A DNA stretch of 64,000 bases from UBA7662 sp943369355 (GTDB lineage: Bacteria; Bacteroidota; Bacteroidia; UBA7662): positions 51,020-115,019 of the forward strand of contig CALRMX020000009.1 of the NCBI GenBank assembly GCA_943369355.1, in the 5' to 3' direction. The stretch's first letter is position 1. Every line of letters begins with the position of its first letter. The notes under the pieces were generated by a model, which worked only from the letters and a program-made list of their open reading frames with translations, was not told where the DNA came from and did no database searches. The translations under genes and the position numbers were made by a program. Of this stretch, positions 8,238 to 17,560 are shown one piece after another.

Positions 8238-9686
8238 TTAGCCTACCGAACCTTCGAGGGAGATGGCGAGTAGCTTTTTGGCTTCTACAGCAAATTCCAT
8301 TGGCAATTTGTCGAGTACTTCTTTGGCGTAACCGTTTACGATGAGCGCCACGGCATCTTCTTGACTGATGCCTCGCTGGTTGCAGTAAAACAGGATGTCT
8401 TCGCCAATCTTAGAGGTGGTAGCTTCATGCTCGACGGTTGCCGAGTTGTTGTTGATCTCGAAATACGGGAAGGTATGCGCTCCACAACGGTCGCCCATGA
8501 GTAGAGAGTCGCATTGCGAGTAATTCCGCGCCCCAGAAGCACTTTTACGCACTTTAACGAGTCCGCGGTACGAGTTTTGACTTTTACCGGCACTTATTCC
8601 TTTGCTCACAATACGGCTTTTGGTGTTTCGTCCGATGTGAATCATCTTGGTGCCTGTGTCGGCTTGCTGGTAGTTGTTGGTGAGCGCCACCGAATAAAAC
8701 TCGCCTATGCTATCGTTGCCTTTGAGTACTACGCTGGGGTATTTCCAGGTAATGGATGAGCCGGTCTCCACTTGGGTCCAGCTAATTTTGGCACGATCGC
8801 CTTGGCATACGCCTCGTTTGGTGACGAAATTGTAGATACCTCCCTTGCCTTCTTTGTCGCCCGGGTACCAGTTTTGTACGGTGCTGTATTTGATTTCGGC
8901 ATCTTCGAGCGCCACCAGCTCCACCACGGCGGCATGCAGCTGATTTTCGTCGCGTTTGGGTGCGGTGCAGCCTTCGAGATAACTCACATAGGCCGCTTCT
9001 TCGGCCACGATGAGGGTACGCTCAAACTGTCCTGTGCCCTGAGCGTTGATGCGGAAATAGGTGCTTAGCTCCATGGGGCAGCGTACGCCTTTGGGGATAA
9101 AAACAAACGATCCGTCGCTAAAAACAGCACTGTTGAGGGCCGCAAAATAGTTGTCGGTATACGGTACCACCGAACCGAGGTACTTTTTCACCAACTCGGG
9201 ATGGGTATGCACTGCTTCGCTGATTGAAGAGAAGATTACTCCTTTTTCGGCTAGCTTTTCTTTGTAGGTGGTGATCACCGAAACCGAGTCGAGCACGGCA
9301 TCTACGGCCACACCGGCCAACGCCAGCTGTTCCTCGAGGGGAATGCCCAATTTATCGTAGGTGGCTTTGATCTCCGGGTCGAGCTCGTCGAGGCTGTTGA
9401 GCTTAGCGGCTTCTTTGGGAGCTGCATAATAGCTGATGGCCTGATAGTCGATGGGAGGAAAGCTCACATTTTGCCAATCGGGTTCGGTCATCTTGAGCCA
9501 ATGCCGATAGGCTTTCAACCGCCATTCGGTGAGCCATGCTGGCTCTTCTTTTTTCGCTGAAATAAAGCGGACTACGTCTTCACTTAGCCCTTTTTCGATG
9601 ATGTCCTGCTCAATATTGCTTACAAATCCGTATTTGTATTCGTCGGCTGTTAATTGATTCAGTATGTCTTGTTCGTTTCCGCTCAT
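8238..9686 (-). CDS. sufB: SufB Fe-S scaffold subunit
   Basis: A 482-residue SufB protein, full family length. It has VRCPMELSTYFRIN, the FERTLIVAEEAAYVSYLEGCTAP region and, near the end, LLMGDRCGAHTFPYFE with Cys401, matching the Cys that receives sulfur in characterised SufB. It is the main scaffold for nascent Fe-S clusters. It is the first gene of the operon, with a TATCTTTG promoter element about 40 bp upstream. No IscR- or SufR-type regulator is adjacent. Confidence 0.95.
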   Translation of the reverse strand: MSGNEQDILNQLTADEYKYGFVSNIEQDIIEKGLSEDVVRFISAKKEEPAWLTEWRLKAYRHWLKMTEPDWQNVSFPPIDYQAISYYAAPKEAAKLNSLDELDPEIKATYDKLGIPLEEQLALAGVAVDAVLDSVSVITTYKEKLAEKGVIFSSISEAVHTHPELVKKYLGSVVPYTDNYFAALNSAVFSDGSFVFIPKGVRCPMELSTYFRINAQGTGQFERTLIVAEEAAYVSYLEGCTAPKRDENQLHAAVVELVALEDAEIKYSTVQNWYPGDKEGKGGIYNFVTKRGVCQGDRAKISWTQVETGSSITWKYPSVVLKGNDSIGEFYSVALTNNYQQADTGTKMIHIGRNTKSRIVSKGISAGKSQNSYRGLVKVRKSASGARNYSQCDSLLMGDRCGAHTFPYFEINNNSATVEHEATTSKIGEDILFYCNQRGISQEDAVALIVNGYAKEVLDKLPMEFAVEAKKLLAISLEGSVG

Positions 9687-9725
9687 CGCTTTCGTCTGTA
9701 TTTAGACTTATTCTGAATTAGGCAA

Positions 9726-9733
9726 CAAAGATA
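9726..9733 (-). promoter_or_regulatory. Promoter -7 element of the suf operon
   Basis: TATCTTTG on the minus strand matches the TAnnTTTG element. Transcription would start about 5 nt further on, giving a leader of about 35 nt before the sufB ATG at 9686. No clear TTTG was seen at the -33 position. Confidence 0.6.
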
Positions 9734-9868
9734 GCGGAAAATAAGTTTGACCGACCTGCTAATAATGTGTTTTTGCTTGATTATAAGCGGATAAAGAGGT
9801 CTAAAACGGTCTTTAAGTGAAGCGGTTCTTTCCAAGTTAAAAGCCTGGCAACCGACCTGCTTAAAACA

Positions 9869-10312
9869 CTACTTCAGGCGTTTCCAATACTGTTTGCGGT
9901 ACATGCGGCCGTAGCTCACTTCCACCCACAGCTGATCGGGTTTGGGAATGCTCACATTGCAGTTGTACACCCTGCCGTTTTCGAGGTCGAGGTATTCGCC
10001 ATTCACAAACCGATTGCCCAATACATTCAGCTTTTCCATCACCACCAAGCCGGCCATGGGTGCGTTTTTGCGCTTGTCGCCCGACGGGCAGAAGTCGCAC
10101 TTTTTTTGGCCTTCGAAACGAGAACCTTTGGGAAAGCCACGTAAAACGGCTTTGAGCTGTGGCCCGTCGTACAGCACTTCTACAATGAGCCAGGGTTTGC
10201 CGTCGCGCGGGTCGGGTACCAACCACTTGCCTGTGGGGTCGTATTTGGGTCCTTGAGCTGGCAGGGTCATGACCTGAAGCAGCAGTAGTGCGAGGAGGGC
10301 TATTTTTTTCAT
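9869..10312 (-). CDS. Exported DUF2147 protein
   Basis: A 147-residue protein with signal peptide (MKKIALLALLLLQVMTLPAQ). The mature part follows the DUF2147 pattern: GKWLVPDPRDGKPWLIVEVLYDG, then the two-cysteine block CDFCPSGDKRKNAPMAGLVVM, then GEYLDLENGRVYNCNVSI and a basic YRKQYWKRL ending. The family is a small periplasmic or surface beta-barrel-like (lipocalin-type) fold of unknown function. Its start overlaps the stop of the exonuclease gene by 4 bp (ATGA), so the two are co-translated. Confidence 0.8.
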   Translation of the reverse strand: MKKIALLALLLLQVMTLPAQGPKYDPTGKWLVPDPRDGKPWLIVEVLYDGPQLKAVLRGFPKGSRFEGQKKCDFCPSGDKRKNAPMAGLVVMEKLNVLGNRFVNGEYLDLENGRVYNCNVSIPKPDQLWVEVSYGRMYRKQYWKRLK

Positions 10313-10881
10313 TTCTTCTTGCGGGTACGGGCTACCTCTTCGAGCGAAACCCCTTCGTTTTGTTTGAGATGTTCTTCCCAGCCTTCGAGCTGCGGGTACA
10401 GTAGTTCGAAGACGGCAGCGGTAGCCAGGGCATCGCCCAAAGCGCGGTGGCGGTTTTCGACTTTAATACCTAAACCCTCGGCCAGCTTGCCGAGTGAATA
10501 GCTGGGCTGCTCGGGCAAATACTTCCTGCTCTTTTTGAGCGTACACAGTTTGTGCGCTTCAAATTCGTAGCCGGCTTCGTTGAGCTCAAACTTCAGAAAG
10601 TTGTAGTCGAAACTCACATCGTGCCCCACAATCACACAATTGCGGAGCTCGTCAATAATTTCACGGGCCTTCTCGGCAAAAAGTGGAGCCTCGGCCACCA
10701 TCTCTTCGGAAATGCCCGTAAGCTGCACCACAAACGGGGGAATGGGCACTCCGGGGCGGAATAACGAGCTCCAGGTCGACAATACCCTGCGGCCGTCGTG
10801 GCGCACAATAGCGAGCTCCAACATGCGGTCGGCCGGATATTTACTCCCCGTTGCTTCGATATCGATTACTGCATAAATCAC
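10309..10881 (-). CDS. DnaQ-like 3'-5' exonuclease
   Basis: A 190-residue DEDDh exonuclease. Exo I motif VIDIEATG is at residues 5-12, Exo II GHDVSFDYNFLKFEL in the middle and Exo III HRALGDALAT near residue 145, giving the four acidic residues and the His. This is the proofreading epsilon/PolC/RNase T type of nuclease. It lacks the GIY-YIG or UvrC-like extension found in some Bacteroidota homologues. The start is GTG at 10881, since Exo I begins only four codons later. A promoter element ends 5 bp upstream, so the mRNA may be leaderless. Confidence 0.85.
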   Translation of the reverse strand: MIYAVIDIEATGSKYPADRMLELAIVRHDGRRVLSTWSSLFRPGVPIPPFVVQLTGISEEMVAEAPLFAEKAREIIDELRNCVIVGHDVSFDYNFLKFELNEAGYEFEAHKLCTLKKSRKYLPEQPSYSLGKLAEGLGIKVENRHRALGDALATAAVFELLYPQLEGWEEHLKQNEGVSLEEVARTRKKK

Positions 10882-10886
10882 GGCCC

Positions 10887-10894
10887 CAAAAGTA
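10887..10894 (-). promoter_or_regulatory. Promoter -7 element for the exonuclease gene
   Basis: TACTTTTG on the minus strand (TAnnTTTG) ends 5 nt before the GTG start codon. Initiation would fall at or next to the start codon. Confidence 0.55.
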
Positions 10895-10954
10895 CGTCAG
10901 AATTATTAAATGAAGCTTAACAGCTTACTGCGTGTTTTTCGGGCTTTACCTCCT

Positions 10955-10962
10955 TATTTTTG
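10955..10962 (+). promoter_or_regulatory. Promoter -7 element for pstS
   Basis: TATTTTTG matches TAnnTTTG and ends 4 nt before the ATG at 10967. If used, it gives a leaderless pst transcript and rules out the longer reading from 10910. A GGAGG stretch overlaps the end of the element and the start codon, so a plain ribosome-binding site is the alternative reading. Confidence 0.45.
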
Positions 10963-10966
10963 GAGG

Positions 10967-11893
10967 ATGCGTGCAGGCTTATTTCTTCTGCTTTTATGGC
11001 TCTCGGCCTGCCACGACCGTGGCGAACACCGTGCTTCCTATGTGAAAATCGACGGTAGCAGCACGGTTTTTCCCATCACCGAGGCCATCACCGAGGAGTT
11101 TTACGACGAGTTTCCACAATACAAGGTGGTGGTGGGCATCTCGGGTACCGGCGGAGGTATACGTAAGCTGTGCCGAGGCGACATCGACCTTTGTAACGCC
11201 AGTCGGCCGATTGAGCTGGCCGAGTTGGAAGCATGTAAAGCAAACGGTCGTACCATCTGGAGTTTGCCGGTGGCCTACGACGGGGTGGTGATCGCCGTGC
11301 CCAATGCGAACGACTGGGCCAACGACATCCGCATGAGCGAACTGCGCAAGCTGTGGTCGCCCGAGGCACAGGGACGACAAATTCTTTGGAGCGAGCTGCG
11401 TGCGGGGTGGCCCGACGAGCCTGTGGTACTCTTTGGAGCTGGCACCAGCAGCGGCACGTACGACTTTTTTACCGAATTGGTCATGGGCAAAGCACGCGTG
11501 AGCCGCGGCGACTACAGCTCGAGCGAAAGCGACAACATTGTGGTGCAAGGACTTATCGGCAGTGCCTACGGACTCGCTTTTTTTGGCTACAGCTACTACC
11601 TCGAAAATGCCGACCGAATACGTGCCTTGGCGGTGATTGACGATCGTTTTGGTGAGTCGGTAGCGGTTTATCCTACCGATAGTACCATTGCCGACGGTAG
11701 TTATAAGCCCTTCAGACGTACGCAATATTTGCTTGTAGATTCCGCTTCTTTGCGCCGCGAAAATGTGGCCGCTTTTGTTCATTATTATTTTAAGCGTGTC
11801 GAGAATTTTGCCGACGCGCTCCATTTTGTACCGCTGCCCGCCAGCGAATACAAGTCGTTGCGCGAACGATTTAAGTCGGGAGGACAACCTTGA
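10967..11893 (+). CDS. pstS: PstS phosphate-binding lipoprotein
   Basis: A 308-residue periplasmic phosphate-binding protein. The start at 10967 gives a standard lipoprotein signal MRAGLFLLLLWLSAC with lipobox LSAC; a start at 10910 would add 19 residues before it. Ligand-binding blocks are clear: DGSSTVFPITEAITEEF, SGTGGGIRKLCRGDIDLCNASRPI and GAGTSSGTYDFF. It captures orthophosphate for the PstCAB permease. The stop overlaps the TTG start of pstC by 3 bases, so the operon is tightly coupled. Confidence 0.92.
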   Translation: MRAGLFLLLLWLSACHDRGEHRASYVKIDGSSTVFPITEAITEEFYDEFPQYKVVVGISGTGGGIRKLCRGDIDLCNASRPIELAELEACKANGRTIWSLPVAYDGVVIAVPNANDWANDIRMSELRKLWSPEAQGRQILWSELRAGWPDEPVVLFGAGTSSGTYDFFTELVMGKARVSRGDYSSSESDNIVVQGLIGSAYGLAFFGYSYYLENADRIRALAVIDDRFGESVAVYPTDSTIADGSYKPFRRTQYLLVDSASLRRENVAAFVHYYFKRVENFADALHFVPLPASEYKSLRERFKSGGQP

Positions 11894-12777
11894 ACCGACG
11901 GCTAGAATGGTTGGCGGAGCGCCTGCTTCAGCTCGCAGCATGGCTTACCATTGGCATCACCATCGCCGTGGTGGCGGTATTGCTGTGGCATGCGGTAGAT
12001 TTTTTTAGAGAAATTCCGCTGGCCGATTTTTTCTTGGGTACCGAGTGGACACCGCTGTTTGCCGAACAACGTTTTGGCATATTGCCATTACTCACGGCCA
12101 CCTTGCTCACCGCTATATTGTCGCTATTGGTGGCTTTGCCCATCGGTATTTTTATTTCCATCTACCTCAGCGAATTTGCCCCGCGCGAATTCCGGCAGTT
12201 GGTTCGTCCAGCGCTTGATCTTTTGGCGGCAGTACCTACGGTGGTTTATGGCTTTTTGGCCTTGGTGTTTGTAACGCCCGTATTGCAGTGGTTTTTTCCG
12301 GGCATCGAAACGTTCAATGCACTATCGCCGGCCTTGTTGATGGGCTTTATGATTTTACCCATCATTACCAGCATCAGTGAAGACAGCATGCGCTCGGTGC
12401 CGGCCAACCTGCGCGAGGCCGCTTTTGCCATGGGCGCATCGCGTTGGCAGGTAGCCCTAAAAGTAGTGCTCCCAGCGGCCTTTTCGGGCGTGTCGGCCTC
12501 GGTATTGCTCGCTTTTTCGAGGGCCTTGGGCGAAACCATGATTGTGGCCATCGCTGCTGGTCAACAACCTGCCCTTACGTTAAACCCTACGGTAGCCATA
12601 CAAACCGCTTCATCGTACATCATTCAGGTGAGCTTGGGCGACGTTTCGCTCGACTCCATCGAATACAAAACCATCTTTGCGGTTGGATTGAGCCTCTTTT
12701 TGCTCACCTTTTCGCTCAATAACCTGAGCTTTTGGTTGCGTTCGCGATTTAAAAACCGTCAAAAATCCATCAGTTGA
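11890..12777 (+). CDS. pstC: PstC phosphate permease subunit
   Basis: A 295-residue inner-membrane permease subunit with about six transmembrane helices. The binding-protein-dependent transport motif EAAFAMGASRWQVALKVVLP (EAA loop) contacts PstB. PTVVYGFLALVFVTP is typical of Pst permeases. The start is TTG at 11890, overlapping the pstS stop. Together with PstA it forms the phosphate channel. Confidence 0.92.
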   Translation: MNRRLEWLAERLLQLAAWLTIGITIAVVAVLLWHAVDFFREIPLADFFLGTEWTPLFAEQRFGILPLLTATLLTAILSLLVALPIGIFISIYLSEFAPREFRQLVRPALDLLAAVPTVVYGFLALVFVTPVLQWFFPGIETFNALSPALLMGFMILPIITSISEDSMRSVPANLREAAFAMGASRWQVALKVVLPAAFSGVSASVLLAFSRALGETMIVAIAAGQQPALTLNPTVAIQTASSYIIQVSLGDVSLDSIEYKTIFAVGLSLFLLTFSLNNLSFWLRSRFKNRQKSIS

Positions 12778-13670
12778 TGCGCAACTTCGGTAACCTATTT
12801 GTGCTGTTTGAGCGCTTCGATGCATGGATGGATAAGATGCGCCGAGGTGGTTTTGCTGTATACGGCCTGCTGTTTACCATTTCGGTGGTGTTGTTCATCA
12901 TTGGCCTGTTTGTGTACATCACCTTTGCCGGTTTCCCGCGCTTGAATGCGGGTTTTTTCACAGGCTATGCCGGCCGTATACCCGAAGAAGCAGGTATTTT
13001 GCCCGCGTTCACCGGCACCTTGTGGGTGATGGGCCTTGTCCTGTTGTTAAGCTTTCCGGTGGGTGTGGCCGCGGGTATTTATTTGGAATTGTACCAAAAA
13101 CCCGGTCGTTGGAGTCGACTCATGGAAGTAAACATCACCAACCTCGCGGGTATACCTTCGGTGATTTACGGGCTTTTGGGCTTGCAATTTTTTGTGCGCG
13201 ACATGGAGTTGGGTGAGAGCATTTTGGCGGCGGGCCTCACTTTGAGTTTGCTCATCTTGCCGCTGGTGATTGTGAGCACCCGAGAGGCCGTCCGCATGGT
13301 ACCAGCAACGGTTGCCGAGGCAGCCTATGCGCTGGGAGCCACGCGCTTTCAAACCATACTCTATCACCTTTTGCCGTTGGCATTTCCGGGTATCGTTTCG
13401 GGGGTTCTACTCGGTTTGAGTCGTGCCATAGGCGAAGCTTCACCTCTTTTGGTGCTCGGGGCTGTGGCCTTTGTGCCGTTTTCGCCATCGTCGATCTTCG
13501 ATTATTTTACGGTGTTACCCGTTCAGATTTTTTTCTGGGCCACCAAACCTCAGGCTGCCTTTTTGGTGAATGCCAGTGCCGCCATCTTGGTATTGCTGGT
13601 GCTCACCCTTTTACTCAATCTACTCGCCATGCGCCTACGCGAACGCTGGCACAAACGTATTGAATCGTGA
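12777..13670 (+). CDS. pstA: PstA phosphate permease subunit
   Basis: A 297-residue permease subunit with six predicted membrane helices and the EAA loop EAAYALGATRFQTILYHLLP. IPSVIYGLLGLQFFV is the characteristic PstA/PstC block. The ATG at 12777 overlaps the pstC stop by one base (TGATG); a TTG one codon earlier is less likely. Confidence 0.92.
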   Translation: MRNFGNLFVLFERFDAWMDKMRRGGFAVYGLLFTISVVLFIIGLFVYITFAGFPRLNAGFFTGYAGRIPEEAGILPAFTGTLWVMGLVLLLSFPVGVAAGIYLELYQKPGRWSRLMEVNITNLAGIPSVIYGLLGLQFFVRDMELGESILAAGLTLSLLILPLVIVSTREAVRMVPATVAEAAYALGATRFQTILYHLLPLAFPGIVSGVLLGLSRAIGEASPLLVLGAVAFVPFSPSSIFDYFTVLPVQIFFWATKPQAAFLVNASAAILVLLVLTLLLNLLAMRLRERWHKRIES

Positions 13671-14422
13671 TGTACAAAATCGAAACCCGTGAATTGAGTT
13701 TTTATTACGGTAACAATCAGGTGCTCAACCGCGTGAACATGGAGATAGCTCCACGCACGGTCACGGCTTTAATTGGTCCGTCGGGTTGCGGGAAAAGCAC
13801 CTTTTTGCGGGTGCTCAACCGCATGAATGAGTTGGTGCCGCAGTCGCATCACGAGGGAGAAGTATACATCGACGGAAAAGATATTTACCAGCCCGAGGTT
13901 GATGTTTACGACCTACGCAAACGGGTAGGCATGGTGTTTCAAAAGCCCAATCCCTTTCCGAAGTCGATTTTTGAAAACGTAGCCTTTGGCTTGCGCATCA
14001 AAGGGATTACTCACCGCAAATTCATCGAAGAAAAGGTGGAAAGAACGCTCAAACAGGTGTTTTTGTGGGAGGAGGTAAAAGACATCTTGCACAAACAAGC
14101 CCTGATTTTATCGGGTGGCCAACAACAACGGCTTTGTATTGCCCGCGCTTTGGCTGTGGAGCCGAGCATACTCTTGATGGACGAGCCTGCTTCGTCGCTC
14201 GACCCGGTAAGCACTGCCAAACTCGAAGAACTCATTTACGAGCTGAAGCAAAGCTATACCATCGTGATTGTGACGCATAATATGCAACAAGCCTCGAGAA
14301 CCAGCGATAAAACAGCCTTTTTATACCGGGGCAACTTGGTAGAGTACAGCGATACACCAACTTTTTTTACCAATCCGAGCAACGAAAGCACACAAAACTA
14401 CATTACCGGGCGTTTTGAATAG
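13670..14422 (+). CDS. pstB: PstB phosphate transport ATPase
   Basis: A 250-residue ABC ATPase. Walker A GPSGCGKST, the PstB-specific stretch RVLNRMNELVP, signature LSGGQQQRLCIARAL, Walker B ILLMDEPASSLDP and the switch His in IVTHNMQQA are all present. It powers PstCA. The ATG at 13670 shares one base with the pstA stop; a GTG one codon upstream is the alternative. phoU follows after 92 bp. Confidence 0.95.
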   Translation: MYKIETRELSFYYGNNQVLNRVNMEIAPRTVTALIGPSGCGKSTFLRVLNRMNELVPQSHHEGEVYIDGKDIYQPEVDVYDLRKRVGMVFQKPNPFPKSIFENVAFGLRIKGITHRKFIEEKVERTLKQVFLWEEVKDILHKQALILSGGQQQRLCIARALAVEPSILLMDEPASSLDPVSTAKLEELIYELKQSYTIVIVTHNMQQASRTSDKTAFLYRGNLVEYSDTPTFFTNPSNESTQNYITGRFE

Positions 14423-14490
14423 GCTGCTGTGCCACGTGTTGTTTTTTTGTTAAGTACAATCTTCTACTCACTAAAGCGCAGCCTTTCCCG

Positions 14491-14498
14491 TAATTTTG
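14491..14498 (+). promoter_or_regulatory. Promoter -7 element before phoU
   Basis: TAATTTTG matches TAnnTTTG and ends 16 nt before the GTG start of phoU. It suggests that phoU has its own start of transcription besides read-through from pst. Confidence 0.5.
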
Positions 14499-14514
14499 AA
14501 CATTACTTCTAGCT

Positions 14515-15183
14515 GTGAACCAACTCTCCCTTGAACTGTATCAACTAAAGTCGTCTACCCTCGAAATGGCCGAACTGGTCCGCGATCAGGTGGCTGGTGT
14601 GCTTCAGGCTGTTTCGACCTTCGATCACAGTTTGATTGAGGCCGTGGAGTTGGGCGAAAAACAGGTAGATAGTTTAGATCTGCGCATCGAAAGAAAGTGC
14701 GAGCAGATACTTGCTTTGTTTTCGCCGGTGGCACGAGATCTTCGCTTTGTATTTGCCACCAATAAAATCATCTCCGATCTAGAAGGCATCAGCGACAATG
14801 CTCATGCCATAGGTAAATACTTACTCGAAACCCGTAAAGAGTTTACCAAAACGCAATTGCGCCAGATCGAGTTTACACCCATGGCCAACCACCTTCTCGC
14901 CATGCTCGATGCTACCGTATTGGCGCTTGATGAAGAATCGGTTGATCGTGCCCAGATGGTGCTGACTATGGAGGCCGAGCTCGACCGCATTAATTTGGCT
15001 GCCAACCACACTGTGGCCCGCATGGCCGTAAGCACCCAAACCGAGGCGGAGGCGCTCGATGTGATTAATTTGCTCACCATCATCCGAAAAATGGAAAAGA
15101 TTGGCGACTACCTCACCGCCATAGCCGAGCGCATCATTTATTTTATTGAGGCACGCATCGTAAAACACCGCCAGGCGTCCTAA
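14515..15183 (+). CDS. phoU: PhoU phosphate signalling regulator
   Basis: A 222-residue all-helical protein made of two PhoU repeats, each with the E-x-x-x-D metal-binding type motif (VELGEKQVDSLDLRIERKC in the first, MEAELDRINLAANHT in the second). PhoU links PstSCAB activity to the PhoR/PhoB phosphate response and restrains phosphate uptake. The start is GTG at 14515. No phoR or phoB gene lies in the window. The 3' end overlaps the convergent TonB receptor gene by 4 bp. Confidence 0.92.
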   Translation: MNQLSLELYQLKSSTLEMAELVRDQVAGVLQAVSTFDHSLIEAVELGEKQVDSLDLRIERKCEQILALFSPVARDLRFVFATNKIISDLEGISDNAHAIGKYLLETRKEFTKTQLRQIEFTPMANHLLAMLDATVLALDEESVDRAQMVLTMEAELDRINLAANHTVARMAVSTQTEAEALDVINLLTIIRKMEKIGDYLTAIAERIIYFIEARIVKHRQAS

Positions 15184-17507
15184 CGAAGGGTGAGCCGGTA
15201 TTGAATCACCACATTTCGGGGCGGCTCGGCACGGGCAAAACGTAGGGTGTAAAAACGGTTGAGCAGGTTGTTGCCGATGAGTGTAATTTGCCCGTACTTT
15301 CCGGCATTGTAACCCAAGCGCATATTGAATTGAAATTCGTTACCCGTGCGTGAGTTGAGATAATCCCACAAACCTGGGATAAAACCAAAAAACAAACTGT
15401 CTACGCTTTCAATTTTGCTGTAATAGCGATAGTCAACGCCAACCAAAAAGCCTTTGTATTCGGCTTCAACATCTAATTTTACGAGATGTCGATTGCGGTA
15501 TTTGAGCACAGGCTCAGTGAATTGGTTGAGTTCGCTTCTGAACATCGAACCAAACAAGCGCCCCCAGTACCTTCCCAGATTACGTAAACTATCGTTACCA
15601 TTTAAATCAATGGGATAGGAGTAGGTGTAGCCCGCCAGCATACGTACAGCTACTTGCCCAATGCTACCTTGACTGCTGAGGGAGGCTTCTAGCCCGCCTA
15701 TCCTCGCTCGACTCAAATTACGCATTTGAAAACCGATGTAGTTGATGTAATCGATGGGTGTTGGGTTGGTGATGCTGTCGGGCAGGAAATTGTCGAGTTG
15801 AAAAACAACCACATCGTAAAAGTCCATCTGAAACAGGCTAAAGTCGGCAGCCAGCTGCCAATCGCCCATCCGGAAGAGGTGCTTGTAGCCTATTTCGGTG
15901 GTCCAGCCGTATTCGGGGCGCAAGCTTGGATTCGGGTATATCTTCAATCGGTCGTTGGGCCTATTCACATACATTTCGGCCAGCGACGGGAAACGGTACC
16001 CTTGACCCGTAGCAAGGCGTAGCGAGGAATTTTTGCTCAACACATAATTCACGCCCGCTTTTACAAAAGGAGCCTGTCGTAAGGGTAAGTTGAACACCTG
16101 AAATTGTTCGTAGCGTAATCCTAGCTCGGCCGACAAACGCGCATTGCGGTAAAAAAATTGACCAAAAGCCGCCTGCGTATAGCCTTGTCGGTTGCCTACG
16201 CCCAAGGGATCGGTTACGCCAAAATTCTGCCTATTGATGCCCGAAACGAGCTGAAAGTACTTCCCTAATGGTTGTGTGTAGCGGTAGTTTACCGAATACA
16301 AATCGGTTACGAGGTTTTGTGAAAAGTTTAAAAACGACAATTGATACCAGCGCGACTGCACGAAATGCTCGGCGCCTTTGGCCGTCAAGTAGCGTAGTTC
16401 TGGCGACAGCTGAAACTGTCGACGTTCGATGCGTACAACGCCGTCGTATCGGCCAGGGGTAGTGGAACGAAGCGGTACAAATGCCCCACTATCGGCATCG
16501 TTCCAAACGATGTAATCGGCTTCGCTGCTCTCCATCCAGCTGCCGCTGAATTGCAGCGTTAATCCTTTGATTTTTTTGGGCCGCCAACGAGCTTTGAGTG
16601 AGTAGCGGTTTTGGTATTGATCGCTTGCTTCAAGATGCGATCGCGTATCGATGATATTTACTCCTGCCACCAATTCAACGCTGCCGATGCGTTGCCCATG
16701 CGCGATGGCTACCCCGCGCTCAAAAGGTGAGCGTTGTCCCCACCAGGCCTGATAGTCGGCAGCAGGTTGACCAATGTGCTGGTAATAGGTTTGAATGCGT
16801 GTTTCGTATTTGCCATGCGGCCAAAAGGTACGCAGGTGAATTACCCCGTTGAGGGCCCCCGAACCATAAATGGCCGAACTGGCGCCCTTACTTACTTCAA
16901 TCTGATCGATCATTTCTGAGGGCAAAAAATTCCAGCGGACGTCGTTGCGGTCGGCAGTAATGAGCGGCTGATCGTCGACTACAAACAAGGTGCGGGTGCC
17001 TGCGCCGTAGCTGAAGCCGCTCCCGTTGCGGAGATTGATTTGTCCATCTACTACCGTAATGCCGGGCACTTTGTCGATGGCTTCGAAAACACGTACGGCA
17101 TTGCTGTTTTGAATAAATCGAGCGGGAAGTATGTCGACTGCGTTGATGTCGCGCAAGGTTTCGCGTGCCAGCCTGCTGCTTGTGATGGTAATCTGACGCA
17201 GCTCTACATCCAACTCGTTCAAGGTCCAAACGAGCTGCGTGTCGTTTTGCAAAACCAAGGTTATTAACTTGGTTTCGTAGCCTAGGTAGTGCACCGAGAT
17301 CCGTTGCCGACCGGCAGCCACCGAAATAGTGAATTGACCCCGGCCATCGGTGATAGTACCCGAAGCGGGGGCCACCAAAATTTGTGCTCCAACTAAATTT
17401 TCGCCTTTTTGGTTGATCACCTTACCGCTCACCCGAATTTGGGCGTGAAGTAGCTGCGTACAGAGCAGCAGAAAAACGAAAACCGTAAAACGAAAAAAAG
17501 CCGTCAT
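15180..17507 (-). CDS. TonB-dependent outer-membrane receptor
   Basis: A 775-residue receptor. Signal peptide MTAFFRFTVFVFLLLCTQLLHAQ, then a carboxypeptidase-D-like regulatory domain (IRVSGKVINQKGENLVGAQ, about residues 24-105), a plug (AIDKVPGITVVDGQINLRNGSG ... MIDQIEVSKGASSAIYGSGALNGVI) and a 22-strand-type barrel ending in an aromatic-poor QYRLTLR. It imports an unknown ligand through the outer membrane with TonB energy. No SusD partner is adjacent, so a glycan role is not supported. Position beside pst/phoU suggests but does not show a phosphate-linked substrate. Confidence 0.9.
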   Translation of the reverse strand: MTAFFRFTVFVFLLLCTQLLHAQIRVSGKVINQKGENLVGAQILVAPASGTITDGRGQFTISVAAGRQRISVHYLGYETKLITLVLQNDTQLVWTLNELDVELRQITITSSRLARETLRDINAVDILPARFIQNSNAVRVFEAIDKVPGITVVDGQINLRNGSGFSYGAGTRTLFVVDDQPLITADRNDVRWNFLPSEMIDQIEVSKGASSAIYGSGALNGVIHLRTFWPHGKYETRIQTYYQHIGQPAADYQAWWGQRSPFERGVAIAHGQRIGSVELVAGVNIIDTRSHLEASDQYQNRYSLKARWRPKKIKGLTLQFSGSWMESSEADYIVWNDADSGAFVPLRSTTPGRYDGVVRIERRQFQLSPELRYLTAKGAEHFVQSRWYQLSFLNFSQNLVTDLYSVNYRYTQPLGKYFQLVSGINRQNFGVTDPLGVGNRQGYTQAAFGQFFYRNARLSAELGLRYEQFQVFNLPLRQAPFVKAGVNYVLSKNSSLRLATGQGYRFPSLAEMYVNRPNDRLKIYPNPSLRPEYGWTTEIGYKHLFRMGDWQLAADFSLFQMDFYDVVVFQLDNFLPDSITNPTPIDYINYIGFQMRNLSRARIGGLEASLSSQGSIGQVAVRMLAGYTYSYPIDLNGNDSLRNLGRYWGRLFGSMFRSELNQFTEPVLKYRNRHLVKLDVEAEYKGFLVGVDYRYYSKIESVDSLFFGFIPGLWDYLNSRTGNEFQFNMRLGYNAGKYGQITLIGNNLLNRFYTLRFARAEPPRNVVIQYRLTLR

Positions 17508-17560
17508 TTAACCGAAAATACGAAAAGCTCAGTGAATGACGGCTTCATCTTCGTGTGGGC

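Noticed and set aside
10994..11941. 315-codon open frame on the minus strand
   Set aside because: Antisense to pstS and pstC start; GC-leaning codon use keeps the frame open by chance.
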